Assembly: GCF_002904165.1 (NCBI RefSeq)
Contig: NZ_CVTD020000008.1
Location: forward strand, 124,001-188,000
Source of the DNA: Herbinix hemicellulosilytica
Lineage (GTDB): Bacteria > Bacillota > Clostridia > Lachnospirales > Lachnospiraceae
Length of the DNA: 64,000 nucleotides
Direction: 5' to 3'
Of the stretch, positions 8,675 through 17,130 are shown piece by piece. Made by a program: the position numbers and the translations under genes. Below the pieces are notes generated by a model. The model saw nothing but the letters and a program-made list of their open reading frames with translations. It ran no database searches and was not told the DNA's origin. Position 1 is the stretch's first letter, and each line of letters begins with the position of its first letter.

Positions 8675-9750
8675 ATGAAGAAAGCAAAAATACTTACAGC
8701 TGTTATTTTAACCGTATGTATTATAAGTTCTAATTTTTTATCAGTGTATGCAAATGAAAAAAGCAATTATATTAATCAAGTTAATTATCTGGCTTTGAAT
8801 TCACCCCAAAATTTCCGACAACATCAAATTGGATAAATAACAAAATTATAAATTTGGTTCCATTATATGATGTGAATGATTCTTTATATGCTTATTGTGT
8901 TGATATTGTTAATGAAGATACTGGAAACTACGCTTATATGATAATACTTGCTATAACAGATAAGCCTCAGATACTTGAATTCCATCCTAATGGGAGTTCT
9001 CCTTATATGAATATTGCTGATAAAAAAGCTTATTATGCTGGTTTATCAAAGTATTATATTAAAGAAACTGATAGTATGTTACAGGATTTAACAACCGGTA
9101 ATAAAATCAATAAGAAAGATATTAGTGTAATTATTAGCAAAGAAAATTCTCATCTATCTTATAATGCAATAGGTGGGAACAGCAATATAAAAGGGGTTAA
9201 TGCAATAGGAGGGTATAGCAATATAGATGCAGTGCCAGATTATAAATCTGAAAAAGGATGTGCGCCAACAAGTTTAGCAATGCTAATAAAATACACCTAT
9301 GGCAATTTAGTTGATAGCCAAACTACTTTAATAGATAGATTAGCTTATGAATTCGATTCATTACCTGGAAGTGGTGCTACACCTGTGGCATATATTAAAC
9401 CGGGGGTAATCCGCTATTTATCTTCTAAAGGCATTACGCCTACCTTTTGTAGATTTATATCTGAGAATTATTTTGGAGACCCTATTTATGGTATGACTTA
9501 TAATTCATTAGAAACATACCAAACTTATATTAATGCAAAAATTCCGGTAGTAGTTATAATGTTTGGTGCCAAGGGAACATCACCTGCCTTTCCTAGTGGA
9601 TTTAATGATCATGCAGTTTGTGGTACGGGTTATTATGTAGGTTCAGCTGGGGAGTTTATTATTGTACATACTACAGCACAAGAAGGGGATGTTTATGTGG
9701 CCTATTCAGAGTATGCCTTAGGCCAATTTGCTTGGTTTACAGTATACTAA
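8675..9750 (+). pseudogene. Secreted C39/papain-like cysteine protease gene interrupted by a frameshift
   Basis: ATG at 8675 follows AAAGGGGAC and encodes a signal peptide (MKKAKILTAVILT, then a cut after SVYA). The frame ends at 8836, but the next frame carries the continuation without a gap: around 8805-8815 (CCCCAAAATTTCC) the reading shifts by one base, and the second frame reads FPTTSNWINNKIINLVPLYD and on to 9750. The mature domain has a catalytic Cys block GCAPTSLAM and a His block NDHAVCGTGYY, as in C39-like/papain-fold peptidases; the segment before it (about 150 residues) resembles an inhibitory propeptide. Two repeats, NAIGGNSNI and NAIGGYSNI, precede the catalytic part. It is either a one-base mutation in a run of identical bases, a sequencing error, or phase-variable. 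Confidence 0.65.
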
Positions 9751-9779
9751 CTATTATAATAAAAATATATTATTTAATA

Positions 9780-9801
9780 ATTCAGCCCTTAACTTTTTTA
9801 A
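9780..9801. repeat. Right arm of the 22-nt inverted repeat
   Basis: Exact reverse complement of 8607-8628. It ends immediately before the AGAGAGGAG ribosome site of the second serpin gene, so in a transcript the two arms could pair and hold the protease message as a loop. Confidence 0.85.
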
Positions 9802-9820
9802 AGAGAGGAGCTTTAAATCA

Positions 9821-11239
9821 GTGAAAAAGCTTATAAAGAGTTATTCAATATTTTATATTCTGATATTAGTCTGTATAGTTTTCTCATCATGTTCCGTTAA
9901 AAAGGAACATGATTTGATAAATGACCAAAATTATAAGGTGGAGCATGAGAAGGAGCAAGTAATTCCTCAGGAGGATTTATCGGATAAAAATTTACAAGAT
10001 AACTCAGAAAACACTTCTGATATTAAAACCAAGATCGAGGAGGATGACTTGCCTGCCGATAATTATAGAAATAAAAAAAATATAAGTAAAGACTTTTTAA
10101 AAAATTTTTATGATTTTACAGAGCAAACCTTTGCACATATTATCAGGGACAATAAAGGGAAAAATCAAATCTATGCGCCCTTTAACTTTTATTTGTCCTT
10201 ATCTATACTTAATGAATTATCTGAGGAAGATGCAAGGGAAGAGATTCAAAATGCTTTAAATATATCAGATGCTAAAGATCATGCATCAGATTTGAATACC
10301 GCACTTTCCTCCCTGCAGGAGAGAAAATTTCCCATAGAATTATCCATAGACAGACACAATATAAATACTTCGTTGTGGTTAAGTGACAAAATAAACTATC
10401 AGGATAATTTATTAAATATGCTCCAAAGTCAATATAATACTGAAATATTTAGGGGTGATTTAAAAGATAGGGAATTTCAAAATTTAATGGCAAAATGGGT
10501 GTATGAAAATACCAATTTTGAATTTCAACCGGACTATCATAAATCTCTCGATCAGATAGATCCATATGCATTTATTTCTTTAAGTACCCTTGATTTTTAT
10601 GATGAGTGGCTAAATCCGTTCAATGAAGAGGATACAAGACCAGATACCTTTTTTATAAGTGATAATGAGAAGATTACCTGTGATTTTATGAATATGGAAG
10701 AACGGGATCATCCATTTATGGTTGGTGAAGACTTTATTTCAACCGTATGTGTTCTAAAGGGTCATGAATCTATGCTATTTATCCTTCCGGAGGAAGGTTT
10801 GTCAGTGGATGATTTTATAGGAGAAAAAGGGAAATTATCTGAAATCATATATGGCTGGACTGATGAGGAAGCTCCTGTTAAAAAGGTTTCCGCTGGTAAA
10901 GTAAAATTAAGCGTTCCTAAGTTTGCCTATGAGAATGAAATTGATCTGAAAGAAACAGCAGAAAAAATGGGAATTAAAAAAATATTCGATAAAAATTCAA
11001 GAGCATTTTCTTCATTTGCAGATGAGGATATATATTTAACTGACATCTCTCAGGCGTCAAAAATTGAAATTAATGAAAAGGGATGTTCGGCATCCTCATA
11101 TACAGAGATATTTGCATTTGGCTCATCAGGACCAAAAGATGATGAGGCAGAAATAATTTTAAACAGGCCATTCATTTATATAATATATAAAAATAAAGTT
11201 CCATTTTTGGCAGGGGTTGTAAGAAACCCTATTGGTTGA
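9821..11239 (+). CDS. Serpin-family lipoprotein, copy 2
   Basis: 472 residues from GTG at 9821, chosen because AGAGAGGAG lies 10 nt upstream and the start matches copy 1; a longer frame back to 9728 has no such site. The first 90 residues and most of the body are nearly identical to copy 1, including the lipobox Cys24, the acidic linker and the hinge EINEKGCSASSY. The reactive loop differs: FAFGSSGPKDDEAEI instead of AAVGAVASKDEAEV, with one extra residue, so the target protease is probably different. An insert PIELSIDRHNI in the mid-region is also changed. The gene lies 70 bp after the protease gene and is likely in the same transcript or driven by read-through. Recent tandem duplication followed by loop divergence is the simplest reading. 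Confidence 0.88.
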   Translation: MKKLIKSYSIFYILILVCIVFSSCSVKKEHDLINDQNYKVEHEKEQVIPQEDLSDKNLQDNSENTSDIKTKIEEDDLPADNYRNKKNISKDFLKNFYDFTEQTFAHIIRDNKGKNQIYAPFNFYLSLSILNELSEEDAREEIQNALNISDAKDHASDLNTALSSLQERKFPIELSIDRHNINTSLWLSDKINYQDNLLNMLQSQYNTEIFRGDLKDREFQNLMAKWVYENTNFEFQPDYHKSLDQIDPYAFISLSTLDFYDEWLNPFNEEDTRPDTFFISDNEKITCDFMNMEERDHPFMVGEDFISTVCVLKGHESMLFILPEEGLSVDDFIGEKGKLSEIIYGWTDEEAPVKKVSAGKVKLSVPKFAYENEIDLKETAEKMGIKKIFDKNSRAFSSFADEDIYLTDISQASKIEINEKGCSASSYTEIFAFGSSGPKDDEAEIILNRPFIYIIYKNKVPFLAGVVRNPIG

Positions 11240-11440
11240 GAGGATTCGTAAATAGATTGTATATCAGATAAAAAATATTGCTTTTCGGGGAAGGAAACAA
11301 AACGTGAACATTTAGGACACTCACATTAGGACATGGAGATTTATCTATGATTGCAAATCTAAAACAGAAAATCTAAGATACTTGTCTGTGTATTTAGAAC
11401 ATGAGTTGACTCAAGGGGCATCAAGTGCCGAATAAATAAA
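11240..11440. other. Gap between second serpin and tRNA-Gly
   Basis: No gene or clear terminator hairpin is seen in this stretch. It contains short AT-rich runs only; translation in all frames gives nothing recognisable. Confidence 0.3.
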
Positions 11441-11441
11441 A

Positions 11442-11477
11442 ACTCCAAAATCCTTATAAAATTTAGGATTCAGGAGT
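11442..11477 (-). terminator. Terminator of tRNA-Gly copy 1
   Basis: On the minus strand the arms ACTCCTGAATCCT and AGGATTTTGGAGT form a stem followed by TTTTTATTT, just downstream of the tRNA. Confidence 0.7.
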
Positions 11478-11487
11478 AAAAATAAAA

Positions 11488-11559
11488 AGCGCGAGACGGG
11501 ATTCGAACCCGCGGCCTTCGCCTTGGCAAGGCGACGCTCCACCACTGAGCCACTCGCGC
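11488..11559 (-). tRNA. tRNA-Gly (anticodon GCC), copy 1
   Basis: On the minus strand the acceptor arms GCGCGAG/CTCGCGC pair over seven bases, the anticodon loop is TTGCCAA flanked by TCGCC/GGCGA, and the T arm contains GGTTCGAATCC. The discriminator base is U, as usual for bacterial glycine tRNA. The 3' CCA is not encoded. Confidence 0.97.
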
Positions 11560-11580
11560 ATCACTTATCGAACAAGAAAT

Positions 11581-11609
11581 ATAATATATTTATTTTGGAC
11601 ATTTGTCAA
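11581..11609 (-). promoter_or_regulatory. Promoter of tRNA-Gly copy 1
   Basis: Read on the minus strand: TTGACA (11609-11604), 17-nt spacer, TATTAT (11586-11581), 22 bp before the tRNA 5' end. Confidence 0.75.
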
Positions 11610-11791
11610 GATAAAAATTAATTTTTATTTCAAAACTATTTTTTAGCTTGATTAAAATTTATTGTTGCCATACAATACTTCCTTCCCTCATTTGCCTAAA
11701 TTTGAATAGGAAATACAGGCATTATGTAAAAGGCATTTTCATTTCAGGGCTTATATATAACCTATACAAAAGGATGATGTTTAATAAGTTG

Positions 11792-11945
11792 TCATATGTC
11801 AATTTCTTTTGCTTTTTTATAAGCTAAATCCCAAAACTGATGAATCGAAAGATGTTCATAATCCCAATTCATAGGTTCCAAAGCAGTAGCACCCTTATAT
11901 CCACAGTGAAGTAAATATTATTGAAAAACAAGAATATCAGGAAGA
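11792..11945 (-). pseudogene. C-terminal remnant of a sugar isomerase/epimerase-like gene
   Basis: On the minus strand the frame ending in TGA at 11794-11792 reads GYKGATALEPMNWDYEHLS and then FWDLAYKKAKEID. This looks like the last helix of a xylose-isomerase-like TIM-barrel protein, where an 'ALEPMNW' block and a terminal LAYxxAK helix are common. An in-frame stop lies about 7 codons upstream of GYKG and no start codon or ribosome site is present, so only a decayed fragment remains. It lies between two tRNA-Gly genes. Family assignment is by eye and uncertain. Confidence 0.45.
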
Positions 11946-12005
11946 ATCTCCACTATTGTATTTTTAATAATTGGGGTTGGGTAAGTTGGAAGCCTAAACG
12001 GAAAC

Positions 12006-12039
12006 AAAAAAGACCTTATGCTTTGCATAAGGTCTTTTT
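12006..12039 (-). terminator. Terminator of tRNA-Gly copy 2
   Basis: AGACCTTATGC and GCATAAGGTCT pair perfectly around a TTT loop, with A-runs on one side and T-runs on the other, so it could act in both directions. It lies just downstream of the second tRNA-Gly on the minus strand. Confidence 0.85.
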
Positions 12040-12042
12040 ATA

Positions 12043-12114
12043 AGCGCGAGACGGGATTCGAACCCGCGACCCTCGCCTTGGCAAGGCGATACTCCACCAC
12101 TGAGCCACTCGCGC
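12043..12114 (-). tRNA. tRNA-Gly (anticodon GCC), copy 2
   Basis: Nearly identical to the copy at 11488-11559: the same acceptor stem, the anticodon loop TTGCCAA and the T arm GGTTCGAATCC, with a few changes in the variable region and at the edge of the anticodon stem. No encoded CCA. It has its own promoter and terminator. Confidence 0.97.
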
Positions 12115-12174
12115 ATATTATGATGTGTCACTGCTTTGCTGTTTTGCCTGCTGTATTTCGTGAGCACGTATCAT

Positions 12175-12203
12175 AATATACTATATATATTGGGGTTTGT
12201 CAA
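12175..12203 (-). promoter_or_regulatory. Promoter of tRNA-Gly copy 2
   Basis: Minus strand: TTGACA (12203-12198), 17-nt spacer, TATATT (12180-12175), about 60 bp before the tRNA. Confidence 0.75.
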
Positions 12204-12257
12204 CACCTTAAAATAAATTTTTTTAATTTTACTTATTTTATAAATTATTCAGATAAA

Positions 12258-13025
12258 TTAACTAATTAGAACAGTTAATATATATTCGTTGTTTGGGAAT
12301 GATTTGTTTTTTAAAGCATCGGATTTTGCCACTTTTACATCAATCCAGAGTTCTTCGGCAGCAATCAAAAGATTAGCCATCATTATTCCCATATCAATCA
12401 TTTTCATCCGATCTAAAGGTTTGGCAAACCAAGGATTTTTTCTTGCAAATACGTGAATACGGTTTTTATAAACGACAAAGCGCCAAGGCTGGTTATTTAT
12501 GCTTGACGGAGCAAGCCTTGCTGCTTCCAGCATTTTACGGATATTTGAGGATACCTCTTCTTTATAGACTACAAGATCTTCTTCGGGAAGACGGTTTGCC
12601 TGTGAAGGGTCCCTATATACAGGCCCCTTGGATTTGCCAAAGGCAAGTGAAATTACATAATCGTATTTCATTGAGCTTTTCAGGGCTCTTCCGGGATTGG
12701 CAGTTCCAAGGAAGCAGGTCCCTAGACCTTTGGATTCAATATATAGATTTAATTGCTGCATAAGATAACCGGCATTCAAAAGATAATCTTCAGTTTTCTC
12801 GGCGGACAGACAGATATAATATGGAGCCTTTATAGAAAAAGGACCGTTAAATCCCTGTTTTTGCTCTATGTTACTGACTAATTTGAATTCCACTTTTGAA
12901 TCCTTAATCAACATGGGTAGGCTGTCTGCAAATTTTAAGATATCTTCAAGTGTTTCCCAGTCTATTCTTTCCTGGCAAAAATTTCTGATGCTTTGTCTTG
13001 CGAAAATTGTATCAAACATATTCAT
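12258..13025 (-). CDS. Nitroreductase-family protein
   Basis: 255 residues. The fold is FMN-dependent nitroreductase of the longer 'putative TM nitroreductase' type: an N-terminal FDTIFARQSIRNF block, a middle LNAGYLMQQLNLYIESKGLGTCFLG segment and a C-terminal AARLAPSSINNQPWRFVV block that binds flavin phosphate, with APSSxNxQPW the family signature. Such enzymes use NAD(P)H to reduce nitro compounds, quinones or enones. It is the second gene of a two-gene minus-strand unit, 15 bp after an AraC-family regulator that probably controls it. ATG at 13025 has an AGGTATG-type site upstream; an internal ATG at 13019 also exists. Confidence 0.85.
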   Translation of the reverse strand: MNMFDTIFARQSIRNFCQERIDWETLEDILKFADSLPMLIKDSKVEFKLVSNIEQKQGFNGPFSIKAPYYICLSAEKTEDYLLNAGYLMQQLNLYIESKGLGTCFLGTANPGRALKSSMKYDYVISLAFGKSKGPVYRDPSQANRLPEEDLVVYKEEVSSNIRKMLEAARLAPSSINNQPWRFVVYKNRIHVFARKNPWFAKPLDRMKMIDMGIMMANLLIAAEELWIDVKVAKSDALKNKSFPNNEYILTVLIS

Positions 13026-13040
13026 ATGACATACCTCACT

Positions 13041-13910
13041 TTACTGATTTGATGCTAAATTTTGCAGGGCCTTTTTCCGGTAATATAATGGTGAAATACC
13101 ATAATATTTTTTAAATAATTTACTGAAGTGATAGGCGTCATCGTAACCTACCTTATTTGCTATATCTTTGATACTGCTGTTTTTGTCTTTTAATAAGATG
13201 TCCTGAGCTTTTTCAAGACGAATCTTTATAAGATAATTTATCGGGGATTCACCGGTTTCTTCTTTAAATATTTTTGATATATAAACCGGGCTTAAGTACA
13301 TATTATGCGCAATTTGCTCCAGAGATATCTTTTTGTTGTAATTTTCGTTAAGGTAATTTATAACTCTTTTTACGGCATAGTTTTTGTTGTATGATTCGAA
13401 GGTGCATTTTGACTGCTCATAACTGTCGTTGCTGACTATTTCACGCATAATAAGCAGCAGCATCTGCATCAGATGGGTTTTAAACATAATATATTTTCCT
13501 ACATTGCAGCTTTCTTTCTCCGCAATCATCGCATAGCAGTGCATCATAAGCTTTTGCTTAAGTTCGGCTGTGGTTTTTAATATGAAGCTGCCGCCCTTTA
13601 ATTCGATTGAGTTTGGAGCCATATTTTTGAAATGAAAATCGGTAAATCCGGCAATAAATTCGATAGTTGGCTCTTTGGGATTGGTAACGATGTGGGTATG
13701 CATTACACCGGGATTGCAGATAACAAGGTCTCCGGCTTCCACGTCAAATTCTCTGCCGTCAATCAGATATTTACCTTTTCCGGATAAGATATAAGCCAAT
13801 TCTGCATGTTCATGATTATGGTAAACTCCGTTTATTGTCATTTTGCATTTGGATACATAAAATACGGTGGGATTAAAATCGTTATAAGTTAGGTCATAGT
13901 CAAAAGCCAC
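13041..13910 (-). CDS. AraC-family transcriptional regulator with cupin sensor domain
   Basis: 289 residues. Residues about 20-100 form a cupin (YHNHEHAELAYILSGKGKYLIDG, then GDLVICNPGVMHTHI), which binds a small ligand, often a sugar. Residues about 190-280 hold two helix-turn-helix motifs of the AraC type (ISLEQIAHNMYLSPVYISK and SSIKDIANKVGYDDAYHFS, ending in KLFKKYYGISPLYYR). The gene lies directly upstream of the nitroreductase gene on the same strand and is likely its activator. ATG at 13910 follows an AAAGGGGTG site. Ligand unknown. Confidence 0.9.
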   Translation of the reverse strand: MAFDYDLTYNDFNPTVFYVSKCKMTINGVYHNHEHAELAYILSGKGKYLIDGREFDVEAGDLVICNPGVMHTHIVTNPKEPTIEFIAGFTDFHFKNMAPNSIELKGGSFILKTTAELKQKLMMHCYAMIAEKESCNVGKYIMFKTHLMQMLLLIMREIVSNDSYEQSKCTFESYNKNYAVKRVINYLNENYNKKISLEQIAHNMYLSPVYISKIFKEETGESPINYLIKIRLEKAQDILLKDKNSSIKDIANKVGYDDAYHFSKLFKKYYGISPLYYRKKALQNLASNQ

Positions 13911-14294
13911 TGTAATTTCACCCCTTTAAAGGCATATATTCTGCCTAAGATTCTTTTGTGCCGACTTTTTTATATATTTTACTTACATATTTTATATCAG
14001 TAGATTAATGAATATTATAACATTTTAAATATAAATTAGAAAGAATAATTTAATGTTAATTTTAAATATGGTGCAATCATTAGTGGTTGCGAGTTTTTAT
14101 ATGCAGGCGACGGCTTTAATTGATTTGTTACTAAAAGTTATTATATATAATTGTTAGGTTGTTAAGTTTGGTAATTTCGATAATATGCCAGTTTTTATTT
14201 AAAATGTTTGAAATATATATTAAGACTAATTTTATCGTATTTTACATGATATTATAATTATAATTTTATTAAAAAATTTATTTTTATAAGGTAG
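13911..14294. other. AT-rich divergent intergenic region
   Basis: This region separates the araC-type gene from the SH3 lipoprotein gene. It is extremely AT-rich, with no gene and no clear hairpin terminator. It must hold the minus-strand promoter of the regulator, but no convincing pair of boxes stands out. Confidence 0.35.
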
Positions 14295-14323
14295 TTGGAA
14301 GAAGAGGACAAATATGATATTAT
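14295..14323 (+). promoter_or_regulatory. Possible promoter of the SH3 lipoprotein gene
   Basis: TTGGAA (14295-14300), 17-nt spacer, TATTAT (14318-14323), about 50 bp before the ATG at 14372. Confidence 0.5.
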
Positions 14324-14371
14324 TGTATAGGACGATATTCTTATAAGACATCTAAACGTTGGAGTGATTTT

Positions 14372-14827
14372 ATGAAAAGCAAACTTTTATATATTTTTTT
14401 GGCAGCCTTGGTAGTATTATTTGCAGGATGTAAAAGTGAAGATAAGGAAGCTTATTTTATTCCTACTCCTGCACCGGAAATTCCCGATCTTACAGAAGAA
14501 AATGATGTGCCTAATGATATCACTGACGATACGGATGGCCAGAATGAAGAGTCTGAGGATGCGGAAAAACCGGTTGTTATCGGTCAAACTACAACAAAAT
14601 ATGTTAAGCTAAATACTTTCGGAGCCATATTAAATGTCAGGTCTTCACCGACAACAGCAGAAGATAATGTGGTGGGGTTTTTGGTTCATACAGAACCGGT
14701 AGAAGTAATTTCAATAGAGGACGGTTGGGCAAGTTTTATGTACAAAGGGCAGATTTGCTACGTAAGTGCAGAATTCCTTGTGGATTTTGTTCCTCCGTAT
14801 ATATCACCTCCTACTCCGTCGCAGTAA
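14372..14827 (+). CDS. Lipoprotein with bacterial SH3 domain
   Basis: 151 residues. The signal peptide MKSKLLYIFLAALVVLFAGC ends in the lipobox LFAGC (Cys20), followed by an acidic, low-complexity spacer (residues 21-70). Residues about 77-140 are a bacterial SH3 (SH3_3) domain: LNVRSSPTTAEDNVVGFL, then PVEVISIEDGWASFMYKGQICYVSAEFL. SH3_3 domains usually bind peptidoglycan, so the protein probably connects membrane and wall or targets an unknown partner. No enzymatic domain is attached. GGAG lies 10 nt before the ATG. Its stop codon is only 8 bp from the convergent LysR gene. Confidence 0.85.
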   Translation: MKSKLLYIFLAALVVLFAGCKSEDKEAYFIPTPAPEIPDLTEENDVPNDITDDTDGQNEESEDAEKPVVIGQTTTKYVKLNTFGAILNVRSSPTTAEDNVVGFLVHTEPVEVISIEDGWASFMYKGQICYVSAEFLVDFVPPYISPPTPSQ

Positions 14828-14835
14828 ATTATAAG

Positions 14836-15729
14836 TTATTCATTTTTTAAACGTACAAAATCAATAAGTTTTTTTAAAGAATCAGAGAGGTAGGCTGATT
14901 TGCTGTAGCAAAATCCAACCTCTCTTTTATTTATAGGTTTTTTAAGAGGAATAAGAATAAGTCGGCCAGAGTTAAGTTCATCAGACACAAATTCTTTTAT
15001 AACGCAGGCAACGCCAAGGCTTGTTTTGGCAAACTCTATTAATAGGTCCATGCTGCTTACTTCAAGTATATGTTGCGGGATAATGTTATTATCCTTAAAA
15101 TATTCTTCTACATGCTTCCGTGAAATATTTTCTTCATCCAAAAGCAATATAGTGGCTGCAGAAAAGAGATCTTCATATTTTTCCCGAAGCCTCAGATTAT
15201 CCAGGTAATCTTTGGTGGCTACAAAAACGTCTTCGATTTCGGCTACAGGAATGAATTCATACATTTTCAGATTGGCCGGTTTAGCCACAAGCCCTATGTC
15301 TAAAGTGCCGTTTTCCAGTTGTTTTAGGGTATGAATGGTAGATTGGCTTTCAATCGTTATTTTTATATGGGGATATGTTTTCAGAAAACGATCCAGATAA
15401 GGAAGCAGAATATATTTGCACAAGGTAGCGCTGACACCGATTTTAAGATGTCCGATCCCCAGTTCTTGTATACGTTTTATATGATCTTCGCCCTGTTTTA
15501 AAATATCAAAAGCTTCTTTTGTGTACTTATAAAGTATCTGTCCTTCTTCAGTCAATTTTACTCCCCTGGAATTACGGACAAACAAAACCTGATTTAAGCA
15601 TTCTTCAAGATTTGTGATGGCTTTGCTGATTGCTGGCTGGCTCACATAGAGTACTTTTGCAGCCTGAGATATGCTGCCTGTTGCGGCGACTGTGTTAAAT
15701 ACATTATATAAGGACAACAGATTATTCAT
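14836..15729 (-). CDS. LysR-family transcriptional regulator
   Basis: 297 residues. The N-terminal winged helix (FNTVAATGSISQAAKVLYVSQ, then PAISKAITNLEECL) is the LysR signature; residues 90-295 are the periplasmic-binding-protein-like effector domain. It is divergently transcribed from leuB, the classic layout for a regulator that controls leucine biosynthesis. A palindrome at 15773-15787 in the shared promoter region is a likely binding site. Effector unknown; CysB/CbbR-like members bind pathway intermediates, and an isopropylmalate-type ligand would be a reasonable guess. Confidence 0.9.
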   Translation of the reverse strand: MNNLLSLYNVFNTVAATGSISQAAKVLYVSQPAISKAITNLEECLNQVLFVRNSRGVKLTEEGQILYKYTKEAFDILKQGEDHIKRIQELGIGHLKIGVSATLCKYILLPYLDRFLKTYPHIKITIESQSTIHTLKQLENGTLDIGLVAKPANLKMYEFIPVAEIEDVFVATKDYLDNLRLREKYEDLFSAATILLLDEENISRKHVEEYFKDNNIIPQHILEVSSMDLLIEFAKTSLGVACVIKEFVSDELNSGRLILIPLKKPINKREVGFCYSKSAYLSDSLKKLIDFVRLKNE

Positions 15730-15772
15730 AATACTTCATCCTTTTTGATTTATTATATTTTACACAAGATAT

Positions 15773-15787
15773 AACTTAGAGTTATAG
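15773..15787. promoter_or_regulatory. LysR-type T-N11-A palindrome in the lysR-leuB gap
   Basis: ATAACT-TAG-AGTTAT is a perfect inverted repeat that fits the T-N11-A rule of LysR-type regulators. It lies 44 bp from the regulator's start and 96 bp before leuB. Confidence 0.55.
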
Positions 15788-15882
15788 TAACCATTCTTAA
15801 TATGTATTTCTATTATACCAGTCCATATGGTAAAATATCAATAGGTCGAATAGCAATAAATCAAGTGTGGGGGTGATATAAG

Positions 15883-16971
15883 ATGGATTACCGAATTGCG
15901 GTAATTCCAGGGGACGGTATCGGACCCGAAATTATTGCTGAAGCAAAAAAAATTCTGGACGTTATAGGTAGAAAATACGGGCATAATTTTCAGTATACCG
16001 AGGTGTTGATGGGCGGGGTATCGATCGATATAACAGGAGTACCCCTTACGGACGAAGCGCTTCAGACGGCAAAAAGCTGTGATGCGGTTCTTTTGGGTGC
16101 TGTCGGGGGAGATGTGGGTAAATCCAACTGGTACAGCCTTCCTCCGAATCTGAGGCCGGAAGCCGGTCTTCTTGCTTTAAGGAAAGGTTTAAATCTTTTT
16201 GCCAATATAAGACCGGCAGTTCTTTTTGACGAATTAAAGAGTGCCTGTCCTCTAAAAGAGGATATAATCGGTGACGGTTTTGATTTTGTTGTGGTAAGGG
16301 AACTGACCGGCGGATTATACTTCGGTGAAAGATGGACCAAGGAAGTGGAAGGATTAAGGACTGCAGTAGATACTCTTATATATAACGAGAAAGAAATTGA
16401 GAGAATTGCCAGATGTGCCTTTGAAATCGCAAGAAAGAGAAGAAAGAAAGTATGCAGCGTAGATAAGGCTAACGTTCTTGATTCTTCAAGGCTTTGGAGG
16501 CAGATTACCCATGAAGTGTCAAAGGATTATCCTGATGTGGAGTTTACCGATATGCTGGTTGATAACTGCGCCATGCAGATTGTAAAAAATCCTCGCCAGT
16601 TTGACGTTATTCTTACGGAGAATATGTTCGGTGACATTCTCTCTGATGAAGCCAGCATGATAACAGGCTCTATTGGGATGCTTGCCAGTGCAAGCCTCGG
16701 AAAAACCAAGCTTGGCCTATATGAGCCTATACACGGCTCGGCTCCGGATATTGCAGGACAAAATAAAGCCAATCCTATTGCTACTATTTTGTCAGCGGCT
16801 ATGATGCTTAAGTATTCATTTGATCTGGATAAAGAAGCGGCTGTGATAGAAGACGCTGTCAGAAATGTACTTAAAAAGGGATACCGTACCGTCGATATAA
16901 TGTCCCCCGGAAAGACTTTGGTAGGTACGGATAAGATGGGTGATCTTATTGCCGACGAAATAATAAACTAA
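15883..16971 (+). CDS. leuB: 3-isopropylmalate dehydrogenase
   Basis: 362 residues, the usual length. It oxidises and decarboxylates 3-isopropylmalate with NAD+ to 2-oxoisocaproate in leucine synthesis. Visible: the N-terminal IAVIPGDGIGPEI block, substrate-binding arginines in the LRP and VVVRELTGGLYFGER region, and the C-terminal NMFGDILSDEASMITGSIGM block with the metal-binding aspartates, followed by EPIHGSAPDIAGQNKANP. GGGGTGAT lies before the ATG. It is first in leuB-leuC-leuD; leuA is not in this window. Confidence 0.97.
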   Translation: MDYRIAVIPGDGIGPEIIAEAKKILDVIGRKYGHNFQYTEVLMGGVSIDITGVPLTDEALQTAKSCDAVLLGAVGGDVGKSNWYSLPPNLRPEAGLLALRKGLNLFANIRPAVLFDELKSACPLKEDIIGDGFDFVVVRELTGGLYFGERWTKEVEGLRTAVDTLIYNEKEIERIARCAFEIARKRRKKVCSVDKANVLDSSRLWRQITHEVSKDYPDVEFTDMLVDNCAMQIVKNPRQFDVILTENMFGDILSDEASMITGSIGMLASASLGKTKLGLYEPIHGSAPDIAGQNKANPIATILSAAMMLKYSFDLDKEAAVIEDAVRNVLKKGYRTVDIMSPGKTLVGTDKMGDLIADEIIN

Positions 16972-17130
16972 AGAGTTAGGGCATAGCAAGCCTAAATGGT
17001 AATCGGTAAATGGATTAGATAATAAAAATTATAAAAACTCTAATGTTAAAACGATTTTATCTTCTTTAAATATTTTAGAGAATGTTAATACATAATTGGA
17101 AGATTAATTTAAAATAGGGGAGGAATGTAT

